From NCBI GenBank assembly GCA_963995525.1, contig OZ023209.1:14065097-14129096 (forward strand): a DNA stretch of 64,000 bases, in the 5' to 3' direction. The notes beneath the pieces are model-generated. The model did not search any database. It was given only the letters and a program-made list of their open reading frames with translations, and was not told where the DNA came from. Position numbers and translations under genes: made by a program. Shown in pieces: positions 48,501 to 61,200 of the stretch (its first letter is position 1; every line of letters begins with the position of its first letter). This stretch comes from Escarpia spicata (lineage: Eukaryota; Annelida; Polychaeta; Sabellida; Siboglinidae).

Positions 48501-51500
48501 GGACCCCAAAACTGATAAAAATGTAAAATGTTGCCTATTTTTTCAAAAACTCTTTGGCAACTTTTTCTCAAATTTTGCATATATATTTCATATGGTAGTG
48601 TCATTGTACGAAAAAAATCTGTATTTGATTGAGTCATTCTAAGGGCACCTAATGACCCCCCCAAAAAGGACCCCAAAACTTGTAAATTTTCACATTTTGC
48701 CTATTTTTTCAAAAACTCTTAAATAACTTTTTCTCTAATTTTGCATAGACATTTCATGTGGTAGTGCCACTGTGCACAAGAAATCTGTATTTGATTGAAT
48801 CATTCTAAGGGCACCAAAGGTCCCCTAAAATGCAAAATTTGCTAACTAAATGGTCTACTGCAGCAGATGATCTAGCAGGCTTGCAGTCCTTTTGTTCAAC
48901 TAATCCCTTTTCCCACAACATCTGTCACACCTCACTGGGGCTGCTGGTGGAAAGTGTGACTAATCTGTAATTGGTCACTGGCAGAGGCTTGGGTCACTGT
49001 GACTGCTGGTGGAAAGTGTGACTAATCTGTAATTGGTCAATGGCAGAGGCTTGGGTCAACAGACACACAGCACCCTCTAGACCCCTAGACAGTTGTGCCT
49101 ACATTCTAAGGGGTCATCCTGAAACAACCACATGTCAACCATTAGAAGAGTTGACATATTTCCGCTAAATACAAGAAATCTGTATTTGATTGAATCATTC
49201 TAGTATCATCAGCATATAGTAGAACATACATTTGCAAGAAAATGTCTACATCATCATCACTAAGGTTGTAAATTTCACCAGCTGCCATGTCAAGTCCCTT
49301 ATAATTATGACTAACAGTGTTCAAAATCATTCAGGTAAATAGCAAATAACAAAGGAGACAAGTTTTCTCCTTGTGGTAACTCTACATCACATGAGAAGAA
49401 GGCTGACACAGCCCCCCCAAAATGCTAAATACTTACACTATCTAGTAATGTGGTTTTGAGAAGGGCCCTTGAGACTATCCCCTAACAGTAGATTGTGTGT
49501 ATTGTGCCAGAAACAGAATGCTATTCCCCTTCCCAAAACATCTGCCACGTGCAGAGTCTGTGTCTTGCATGGATATCTGTTTTTATGCAGTTGTTTTATA
49601 TAAGCAGGAAGTTTGTGAAATTAGTTATTCTTAGGCCACAGAAAAGTAATTCCCGGTTTCTCATCAATGCATGTATTAAAAAATATGTGCCACAACATTT
49701 TATTTTCTATTATAATTATTCCTCTAAATGCAAGACGTGGTGCAATAAGTGAACAGTAAACATGTCAACATTTTATTTCCATCATAACCCTTAATGATCT
49801 GTAACTATGATTCACCAAAAAACATTTAATTAATAATCACTTACAGGGTTGTTTGATTTCTGCCGGGCAGAAACTGTTTCTGCCCGGCAGAAACGGCAAC
49901 AATAGGAAATACATGCCATTGATAGGCAAAGATGTTCTTTTTATAGAAAACATCAGTTTCTTTCTGTACCTGTCTACGTAGAACTAGGTTAAACATCTTA
50001 ACAATAACTATAATTAGTAATGTGGGGCTGTTTTTTTCTCAAAAACTTTTCAGTAACTTTTTCTCTAATTTTTCATAGATATTTCATGTGGTAGTGCCTG
50101 CTATTGTTTGATAGACTCCTGTTAAACTGGACAGTTGCCTGTAGGTTTTAAACTCTGTCAAACAGTGAGTCTACCTTTTGCTCTCAAATAATATGTCCTC
50201 CTAGTTTTACACATAAAGACATAATCTAGCATAACTTAATAAGTTTTTGTAGCAGCACATTTGTACTTCCAGTGTATCATTGCAACATAACATACATATT
50301 ACATACTGTGTGCCACATTTGAATGTTGTGCATGTAATATTTCCATGCAGTCCATTTGCATATATAATGTAAAACTTCAACAGCTGTTTTCTTCAATTTC
50401 ACTTTTTGACCCCTACCATGTTCAATGCTCCATAACTTCACCAATTTTTGTAGCAGTCATAATTTTTGAAACCGTGTAAAGCACCCTACCCAACCTTTAC
50501 AAGAATGTAAGAAAACAATGTACAATTTTTCCGACTTATCACTCATTTGGTCAGGGGTCACATATAGACGTATTAGTCCAAAGGACTTCAACTTGGCCCA
50601 TTTTTTTTTTTTGCTTCTCTGTTTTGCGCTGGAATGAATATATCTGGAATTTAAGCATGTATTTTCATTCTAGATTCTGTTTCATTCATATTTGATAAGG
50701 TTAAGTTGCATGTTAGATCTAACAACCATATTAAATATCAGGAATGTTTTTTCATTGCAGCCACTGAAAGAAAATAGGTTTGTGATTCCAAAGTCGCGAT
50801 ATGACTCGATAGACAGCTATCTGTCTCCGTGTTCTGAGTCATTCAATGACATTGACCTTGTCTATGATAAGGATGTCTACAAACAACTCCGGGACGAAGG
50901 TAGGTCTAGACTGGCTCACAAGAATGCACTTCTTATTGGCCCTGTGTAAACTTATCGATAATTTAGAAATTGTTCTGTCTAGTTTCCTATCCCGCAATGT
51001 AAAATATTGTTCTCACAAAGGTCGTGAAACGTTTCTAATTTAGCTAAAAACTTCCACCAGAAATTATTTTCTGATAATTTCAAAAAGTTTAAAATAGAAA
51101 TGTTTAAAAATAAAAAACTGACCGACCTACTCAGGCCAGTTTCCCCGATTCAAATTTTGTTAGTGTTGAAGTTAGATGATAACAGATTGTTCCTAAATGC
51201 TCAGACACCACATCTCAACACAGGTTTTAAGCAATTTCTAAGTCAAAGCTGCACTATACTAAAGTTGTCAATAGATGAATAAGCAAGCTAGGGAGCTTAG
51301 AAGGTTAAGCACGATGAAAAAGATGTCTTCATCTTTTGACTGAGTTTCACACGTTGTAAGTGATACAAAACTGACACGGGTTTTTCATTTGTACCCAACA
51401 GTAGATTCTGAAATAAGTAAAACACAGCAACAATATTTGGGTACCGGTAATCATAATTCTTGAATGTAACTGATAATTTATTGTTACTATTATAATCATG

Positions 51501-52117
51501 TTTTTAAAAATACATTAAAAAAAATACTATGTTCCAAAACTAAAAAATCAGATGTTGGACAGAAATTATTATGTGAAAATTACGATCACAAATCACATTT
51601 GCTTAATCGTGATATGTAATATTTACGTTGAAAAGACACATGTTGTATTATTTACATGTAATACTGAGAATGAATGATCATTGGGTTGTCCAGGCATCGA
51701 TCACCTGCTGGCCCAGCATATGGCCCATCTGTTTATTCGAGACCCAATCTCACTGTTCAGTGAGAAAGTTGACCAGGACGACTCTTGCGATACTGACCAC
51801 TTCGAGGTAGGGGAGCATTCACAGGTGGCGACATTCTCCCATCTGTATAGAGTTCATAGTTGGCCATATTCAGCTATTTGTATTGAGTGCAGAAATTCTT
51901 GGATGTTTACAAACATTTATTTACAAACACTGGCTTTGCCATTCATATAGGTGACTGATATTTTTATAGTTAGTATGCAGCCTTTGACCTCTCACTCGTT
52001 TGAAGTTTGTGTAACAAGTTTCACGCAGGTCACAGTGTCACACATACGCATGCATGCACCATGCGAGTGCGTGCACACACACACACACACGTACACACTA
52101 TCAGTCACTCACACACT

Positions 52118-52215
<98 letters not shown>

Positions 52216-55200
52216 TAAACACACAGTACTTTAATTAGTCTTGCAAAATTGTCAGTTGCATCCCAAAGATCTGAGCTTCTTGCAATTTTAGACAGCTGGT
52301 TGTATTTAGTTGTGCCACTGTTTAACTTGTCACCAGCGAATTGTAATTGGCAAGACTGAAGTAACTGCCATTGTTTTGCCATTGTAGTGTTTGTGAAAGG
52401 CTGATGAATTTACACTGAGTTTATTGTGGAATGTATCAGCATATTGGTATATGACATTATGACTGAATATGCGTAACTGTATTTCCTGTGCTTTCTAATT
52501 GTTCCGCTGTTGTCACTCTTGGTATGTTGATTGCAGAACATTCAGTCAACCAACTGGCAGACGATGCGCTTCAAACCACCGCCCCCTGACTCCAGCATTG
52601 GCTGGAGGGTCGAGTTCCGACCAACAGAGGTATGTGCAGATTGTCATGAAAATCTAATTCGTTATCGTTATTTCATTAAAACTGTGTGTGGGTCTCAGTA
52701 ATTTTGTATGTATGTCCAAGCATATTTCCATCAGGTTCGCAAGTAGGCATGCTAGTAAGGCCATTAGAGTGGTTCATATATACAGTCTGCGGAAAAAAAT
52801 TGTTGCTGTGATGAAAAAAGCTATTTTATATACATAGTTAGGTACAGAGGTGCAAGAAACACACAAAAGACATTCACTTTCTTTATTTAGTGACATTGCC
52901 CTTGGCTTGGATGACCTTTTGGATGCGTGTGGGCACGCTGTCACTCAATTTCTGGAAGTAGTCAAGGTGCATGTCCAGAACCCACAGATTCTTGATCTCC
53001 TCGCACAGATGGGGAACACTGCTCGTGTTCTTGCAGGAAAGCTTTCTCTTCATCTGATTCCATCATGGTCCGGGGAGTTTCCTGGCCACTGCAGCACCTC
53101 AATTTTCTCCTTCTTGAGCCATGTTGACACACTTTTGGCCTTGTGGCAGGGGGCGCTGTCTTGCATGAAGTGGGTGCACTCATGGATGTAGTAGGCATTC
53201 TTCAGATGAGATTCCAAAACATCCACATAATGAACTCCATTCATCATCACGTTCTTCGGAAGGAAGTATAGGCCTCCCCAGCCCTTCTGTCCACTGAAAC
53301 ACCCCCAAACCATCACTCCATCCGGGTGTTTGACAGTCTTCTGGGTCTTGGGGTCGTACCGGCTCGTGCCAATGGGTCGCCTGAAGGTCATGGTGCGATG
53401 GGATCTTGGACATCAGTGTTGCTTGGTTAGTGCAAACTGGCAGCTGGGCATTACATAGTAACATTGTAACATTCCCCTTGTCTTGGTTGATTTCTGCCTC
53501 TAGTTTTTTGTATCCATATTACCTCAGTTATGTGTCTTCTCCCTTCATATCTATTACTTTCACAACTTCTGAGTCAATTTGTATTGTTCTCACTGGGGTG
53601 GGGTGTGTGAGGACTCACCTCGTGATGGTTGTTCCTTTTCATTTCTTCTGTACTGTTGACATCATCCAACCTGGACATCATATATACTAGTGAAGCTGTT
53701 TGGCAAAGAGGAAAATACCATACCTAACTTATTTGTTGGATAAAAAGAAGAATTAAATTCAATAAAAATTAAATATCCTAAAGAATGTTAAATGTTCAGA
53801 ATCATGTAAGTTCAGTAATTAAACACTGACATCTGTGTTTCCCGCAGGTGCAACTGACAGACTTTGAGAATGCTGCCTACGTTGTGTTTGTCGTACTCCT
53901 CACCAGAGCAATCCTTTCCTTCAAACTCAACTTTGTTATGCCAATTTCCAAGGTAAGACATTTCTTTCTTCATCCGCTAAGGTAATAATAGCTAAGTTGA
54001 CAGCAGTCTTAAGATAAACTAACAGTTTTGCAGTGGATTAAAAATGAAGTTCAATGTTTGTTTTTGGAACAGATTCTTTTTGGTTTTGCTATCTTACAAT
54101 AAATAAGATTCAAATAGTAGATGGAAGTGATACTTGAAAATTGTACTATTTGCAGGTAATGCTAATGATGTTTGTCTAACAGTGATTCTAATTGTTACTT
54201 GTCAGGTTGATGAGAACATGAAGGCAGCACAGAAACGAGACGCTGTCCGTCAAGAAAAGTTCTACTTCAGACGAAACATCTCAACCTGTAAGTGTGATAT
54301 CCTTATGTACGGGGAATGGTGGTGTTGTGTTTGGATCAATCATGGTGTGCAGTAGTTGTGCGGTAACTACTAAGCAGTACAACGCTGAATTGATCAAAGG
54401 GACGATGGTTTAAATCCGCCTTCCGACCGCCGTATCTTTGGTTCCTTCAACTTCTAACAGGGGAAATAAAACAATTAGGAGGTGGGACATTGTCTGGTGT
54501 TCACCGCAGTCACATTATGTCGACTGTATCTCGTCCATGTAGTACCTTTTCCTCATTGACTTGAAATCGGTTAATTTCGGCTGTATGCAAAGAAGGGTAC
54601 AAATGTGTTCATCGGTATAACACAAAATTCAGTTGAATCAAATAGTAGCAAGAACAACTGTGATGACTGCGGTCGAAGTGAGTTTGATGTTGCATAAGGC
54701 AACAAATAAATGCTTTTCACTAATCGGCAATCCAATCACAGTGCAAACATCAAATTTTTGCTCTACATTCCTCTATTTACATTTACATTTTGAACAAAAT
54801 TCTCCCCATAATTCCATGTGTGCACATGCTCAGTCACAAAAATTGGTGATCTCCAAACATGTCAGTGTCTTTGTTCACCCGACTTTGGTGTGTAGTGGTT
54901 GGGTGAACGCCAGCAGAGCTATGGTTGGTTAAACCATGCTGGTAGGGATTCAACTGTAACCCATTTTAAAGTCTGATGATGTGTCTTGCAGACGTATCGT
55001 CAAGTACATTTTACAGTACTTTTACTTGGACTTGTACTTGGGTTTTTGAAATCACTTGTACTTGTTCAATTGTACTTGCCAAAATATCAAGTACATTTCA
55101 AGTATGTTTCAAGTACATAACTTGAGTACCTGCTTCAATGCAAAGTAATACTTCTCTACTCTTTAGCCTGTTTGATGCACAACACTGAATGCCCATCCCA

Positions 55201-58200
55201 GTTACGTCTACAATTATATAAAATATATATAGTGTCAATAAAGTTAATCATTGGCACATGAATGATACTGTTGATCGTTATGACTGAAATGTATCAGTTT
55301 GGACTTGTACTTTACTTGTGTGTGATATGTTTATGTTTCAAAGTACTTATTCATGGCCTATTATACTTGTGATTGGAATTCTACTTGATCAGATGTGAGC
55401 TGTCACAGTGAACCAGATGTTAAGTCTCACAGGCCTATATTGCATACAAGCCTCAAATAGCTGTCAAGGTCATGTCAACTCAATTTGGTGATTTTGACAG
55501 AAATGCGTACCTTCTAATCTCATCTTTCAGTGTCCACTTTATTTTTCCTCGACAAATAATCCTGATATGAGCCAAAACGACTTTGTTTTTCAAAATATCG
55601 CTCTTAAGTTGGCTTCACATTTAGCAATAGATAAAAAACTACAGAAGATATTTCAACAAATTCTATATTGTTTTAATCCTTATGATGTGTGGAATCCAAA
55701 TAGGTTCAGAAGTCATATCACAAGTTTGCGACTTAATACACACTTTACTGTGGCAGATCATCAGTGTGCTTCCAATCTCTCTTCAGGCAACACTCCAAAG
55801 ACGTGCAGTGACACGATTTGCTGTATCAACAACCAGGACTGTTTCCCCCAGATGACCATCAATGAGATCATCAACGGCAAGGTGAGAGTGGCTAAGTCAC
55901 CAACTCTATATTTTGCTCTGTCACAAGGCCCTTCGCCAGAAATAGTTTTTGCCAGTCTTGAATTAATCAAAACTGTGCCTTGTAACACGCGAACGGCTTG
56001 TAGTGTGTGGAGGCCGTTCACGTCAATCACAGCCGGTATTGGCCAGTTTAGTTTTTTCAATGACAATGATTTGTTTCAATACCAGTTGTGCCAACAATAG
56101 TCATTAATGTGGGCCTCTAGACTTGGAACTATTAGTTAATCTAGAGGCCAGCTGGCACCCTCTAAGTTCTACCAGTCATCAGTTGTAATTTGTGCCAGCC
56201 TTGAAGACGGGCAGACAGGTCTCTGACTATGCCCCTGTCGGCCACACGCAGTCATGAATCACAAGACTAGTAGTGTATGAAGCCTCATCTGACTTGCAGT
56301 TTTATTTTTTGATTGAGGGGGCGCGCGATAGTGTAGTGGTTAGCACATCCGCCTGACATGCCGGCGCCCCGAGTTCGAAACCCGGACCGGGCAGGTATGG
56401 TATATTTGGTGTAAAAACCTGGCTCTCAACATTGGGGACTGTGTATCCCTCGTGACTCGGAGATCACATTAATGTCGGTCCCGTCTCAATTTGGGACGTA
56501 AAAGAACCACTGAGGACGACAAGCACCCTGGCAGTGACCACCCTCAGTGCCAGCATAGAAAGGTCGGCTTGGCGATAATGTTCTGAAAAAGGCTGACTAG
56601 TTGAATGAGACCTCATAAGATCAGCTCCACTGTAACCACAACATATACAGACTAGTCAGTTAATAGAACGTTGCCGAGTGCTGGAAACAACTAGAACTAG
56701 AACCACTATACATAAGATATTTCTTCAGTATACCCCTTTTTTCTGACATTGTGAATTACTTTAATTACTATAGTAACTATAAACTGCACTATTATGTGTT
56801 GGAAAATAAACACATTGATTGATCGATTGATTGATTGATTGATTGAACTCAGTTGCTATGTTTAAGACATTATTAAAGTCATGTGTTCCAGCAAGTCTTC
56901 GTGCAATTTTTCAGAATTGATATTTGACTGATTAGGGCATTTGATTTATGTAATTATGTTGTATTTTTAAACTACCTTATTCTACCTATTTATTTAATAT
57001 ATTTAAGAAACATAGTTATTTTAGTTATTTATTGCACGAATGAAAGTGGAAGGGAGAGTGGGAGGTAGACACACATCCCGAAAGCTCAAGGGAAATGTGC
57101 TTAGTTCCTGTGTCTCATCAACATATCTACCTTATACATGGCCTACAGATGATGACAAAAACTACAAAACTACAAGTTTGCAAAAACAGAAGAGGTCTTA
57201 TGTTTTTGAAGTAACAGTTTTGATATTATCAAGAGCTGTACCTTGTGGATGTAACATGTTTAGTAGTTGCAGCGCCAACACAAATTCGGCGACACAAACT
57301 TGAGTTATATTCTCAGTTTGATGACTGGCAAATTGGGAAGAGTAGGCATTGGTGACATCAGGTATTCACAATGGCGCTGTCCATGCATTTACAATTATGT
57401 GTTTTCGACAAGGTTATTCTAGTAAACTACTGGCATAATATTCTTGATTGTAGTTGCTAATGGTCAGTTTTTATTAAGAAAAATGCCTTTTGTTTTCCCT
57501 TTAAAAAATAAATGTTTGTTGACTCTGTTTGCAGTCGGGTGAGTTTCCCGGCCTGGTGCCGCTCATCTACCAGTTCCTTCACTCGGTCGATGACTTGGAT
57601 GTAGACACAAGCTGTACTATTAGCCAGTATCTGCACCTCATCCAGGAGAGGGCATCCGGTAGGTGGCAACTGGGGCTCAGTAGAGGGAATATCTTTACTC
57701 TTGTAATAGTATTGTAATAGCTGTAATACTTTGAGAATTTTGTTCAAAATGTAAATGTAAATAGAGGAATGTAGAGCAAAAATTTTATGTTTGCACTGTG
57801 ATTGGATTGCCGATTAGTGAAAAGCATTTATTTGTTGCCTTATGCAACATCAAACTCACTTCGACCGCAGTCATCACAGTTGTTCTTGCTACTATTTGAT
57901 TCAACTGAATTTTGTGTTATACCGATGAACACATTTGTACCCTTCTTTGCATACAGCCGAAATTAACCGATTTCAAGTCAATGAGGAAAAGGTACTACAT
58001 GGACGAGATACAGTCGACATAATGTGACTGCGGTGAACACCAGACAATGTCCCACCTCCTAATTGTTTTATTTCCCCTGTTAGAAGTTGAAGGAACCAAA
58101 GATACGGCGGTCGGAAGGCGGATTTAAACCATCGTCCCTTTGATCAATTCAGCGTTGTACTGCTTAGTAGTTACCGCACAACTACTGCACACCATGATTG

Positions 58201-61200
58201 ATCCAAACACAACACCTTGGGCACGTTCGTTCACTCTGCATTGTGTCGGTTCAATCAGCTGTATGAATGAGTACCTGGCTGTAGACAGTGGTGGATATTT
58301 GTATATGGATAGTCTGTGCATTAATTGCAGCATGGCTGAATGCTTCCGAGAGAAGTCAAGATGGGGTTCGATTGAACAAGTCTGCCAGGGAGTAAAGTGT
58401 AAAGCACTTTGAACAGTCCTGAGGACCGTGTTATATAAAAACTTACCTTTTACTTATCTTTACTTGTGGGGGATACTGTATTCATTTTATTAACCAAACA
58501 GTACACTTAGCCAATATTTGAGACTCGGAAAGATATTACATTTTTTGTTACAATAAGCGTACAGGAGTGTACACCCATTTTCTGGGATTCCTGGGTACAG
58601 CCATCTAAGGAACGAGACTGGCAAGCGATTTATGCATCTCACATATGAACATATTGATACGAGAACACTATAAAGTCTGATATAATATATTATCAGAGCT
58701 TTGAAATTAATGTGTCACTGGTAGAAATAAATGCCACAGCAAAGTGGGTATTAACCCATTAAGTCGGCCAAACCCGCCCGAGTTCCGACTCCTCAAGTCG
58801 GCCAAACCCGCCCAAAAAGATTAGCGTCATAGTTTCATCTATTTCAGAGGCGCACTCTGGAGGATACTTTTGAAACACATTCAAAATGTCTCATTAACAT
58901 ATTGGCAATGAATTGTGGGTATGTCTGGTGTATGTTGCTATTCGACTTATCAAAGTTTCATGCGTTTTTCCAAGCTGCTCCAGTTTTTGAGAGAACAAAA
59001 TGGCGTCTTTTGGTCCTAGTCGTTTGTCTGCAGAAGTCGTGTGTCTGTGATGACAGTGATATCGAAGAAAGTGATTCAGACATCGATGTCCATGTAATTA
59101 TATGTGACTTTGTTCGATACTTCGGCTGGATGATCGTTGTTGTTGTCAGGGAAGCTGGGAATTCACGCCAATTTTGTAGACCAGTCCCGCATTCTGTATT
59201 CCTTATTTTTGCACAAAGTCAATACGCTATTTATATTTCGATTAGGACATTGTATGACAATGTTGTAGTTGTATTATTTCGTGATTGGTAAGTGTTGTAA
59301 CTTGCGGGACTGTCCTGTTGTTCACTTGTTGTTTTGACTGAGGCTGCCCGGTGTGGTAGTGCTGACACTTGGCATGTGCCTGTGACCAGGCACTCCCATT
59401 CCACTGTAATGAAGTATATATCATTCTAGCCACCATCATTTAACAATGCAGGTATCATTGTATAGGCATTTATCTGCTCTTTATAATAACATAAAGTTGT
59501 AGCAGTACAATATTGATCATAAAAAAGTTACACAGCAGTCAATCATTATGTTTGGTGTAGAAATTATTGTCCAACAGGGTTTTGTTTTACCACATATTGT
59601 TTGGGCAAAATACTTATGACACAATAACATATGTTGTACCAAAATATTGTCCTAATTACATTTTAGTATCATATAAATTACAGCACTGCAACATGGTGTG
59701 CATTTAAGGTAGGCTCCATACAGTGATGTACCCCATATTTAATTTCAGCTTTGTAAATTTGTCAAGTATGCTTCCATTGTATTCTAGTATGTGCAACGTA
59801 TATTTTAGATATAATAACAATTTTTATACCAAAATGTAAGTAATTAAATTATCTTTCAAATAAACACAACTTGTAGCAGTAAGAAATGAAGCATAACAAA
59901 GTTATGGCTCATAATATGACATGTTGTAGTGAAATACCTAAATACTGGCCGCCTACTGAGATATGGACAACTATTGTTATTCATACAAAAGCATATTTAC
60001 ACCCAATGTGAAAAGCATTCTAAGTCCTTTAAAATAGTTACAACTTGCAATAATGGAAATTCAATAATAAAAGAGCTATGCCACAAAAACGGACACTCCC
60101 AAAAATTTTCAGAATGTTACCTAATTCTCTGAGGAACCAGGGGCTTTACACTGAAACACTCTGAGGTCTAAAGTGTTAAGTCGCAAAATTGTGAATTACA
60201 GTTTTGTACCATTTTGGATTCGTCAGATCAAGAGCTTTAAAATGATACCTCATTTGTTGAAATATCTTCAGAGGTTTCTCATTTTTTGCCACATGTATAA
60301 TAGAAGCAAACTTTAAAAGTAATGTTTTGAGAAATGAAGTCATTTTCACTCATATTGTTTTGTAATTGATGGGGTAATAACTGCGTGGATTTGATTAGTT
60401 TTTTATTATTTATCGAGGAAAAGAAACTGGACATTGAAAGATGAGATCGTGAGGTCCGCATTTATGTCAAAATCACAACGTTTATTGCACATGATCTAGA
60501 CAGACATTTTGGGCTCCTGTGCAGAATTGGCCTGTGCCACTTCAGGCCTTGACATTAAGGTTTTGAAGATTTAGTAGATTTGAAAAGTTAGTGGCCCACC
60601 TGTGAAAGTTACTGGCCCGAATTGTGTGTTACCATAAAAAAATACACTGATTCTGAGGTGCAAAACATTATTAGTCTTTTTTTAAATAATTTTACCAACA
60701 AAGTTGTTAGAAGTTACTATACACACATTGATTGTTCAAAGTGAGATGTCCAAAGCTAACAATATTGTAATATTGTTAAAGTGTGTACAAAAATATAAAA
60801 AGTAAAGGTAAGTTCTTATATAGCGCAGTATCCAGTCCTCAGGACTGGTCAACACGCTTTACACTTTACTCCCTGGCAGACCTGTTCTTTCGAACACCAT
60901 CTTGACTTCTCTGGGAAGCATCCAGCCATGCTGAAATTAATGCGCGAAGACTATTCGTACACAAATATCCACCACTGTCTACAGCCAGGTACTCATTCAT
61001 ACAGCTGAGTGAACTGGAGCAACGTGTAGGGAACGAACTTGCCCAAGGTTCGACACCGCCGCACACGATTCGAACCCGGGTTCTTTCGGTTGAGAGTCCG
61101 AAGCTCTAGCCACTGTACCACGGTGCCACACTCAGATGTATATATATATATAGTATTTGCCTAGTTTAAATAAAGTGTGGCCAGTGTGACGACAGCTAGT

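Larger units (their letters stand above)
48315..50450. repeat. Large intronic repeat block, copy 2 (intron 8)
   Basis: Repeats the block order of 42115-44160: 'ttggccgaaggtccaaggga', ~150-bp internal units with 'tttttctctaattttgcata', 'gtgactaatctgtaattggt' units, an RT fragment, and the tail 'accatgttcaatgctccata' near 50415. About 49500-50030 is unique, with a palindrome at 49857-49893. Confidence 0.75.

Noticed and set aside
52850..53191. 113-residue + strand open frame
   Set aside because: Antisense to the Tc1/mariner relic, whose motifs are clear on the minus strand.
55567..56100. 177-residue open frame including GCLC exon 14
   Set aside because: Read-through of introns on both sides of the exon; the conserved part is only 55787-55881 with good splice sites.
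56326..56400. Functional tRNA gene at the SINE heads (also 61060-61130 minus)
   Set aside because: tRNA-like heads are joined to SINE bodies and recur with the same body elsewhere.
58902..59291. 129-residue + strand open frame as a gene
   Set aside because: No homologous domain beyond a piggyBac-like acidic start in mixed frames; lies in intron 15 inside a likely transposon relic.
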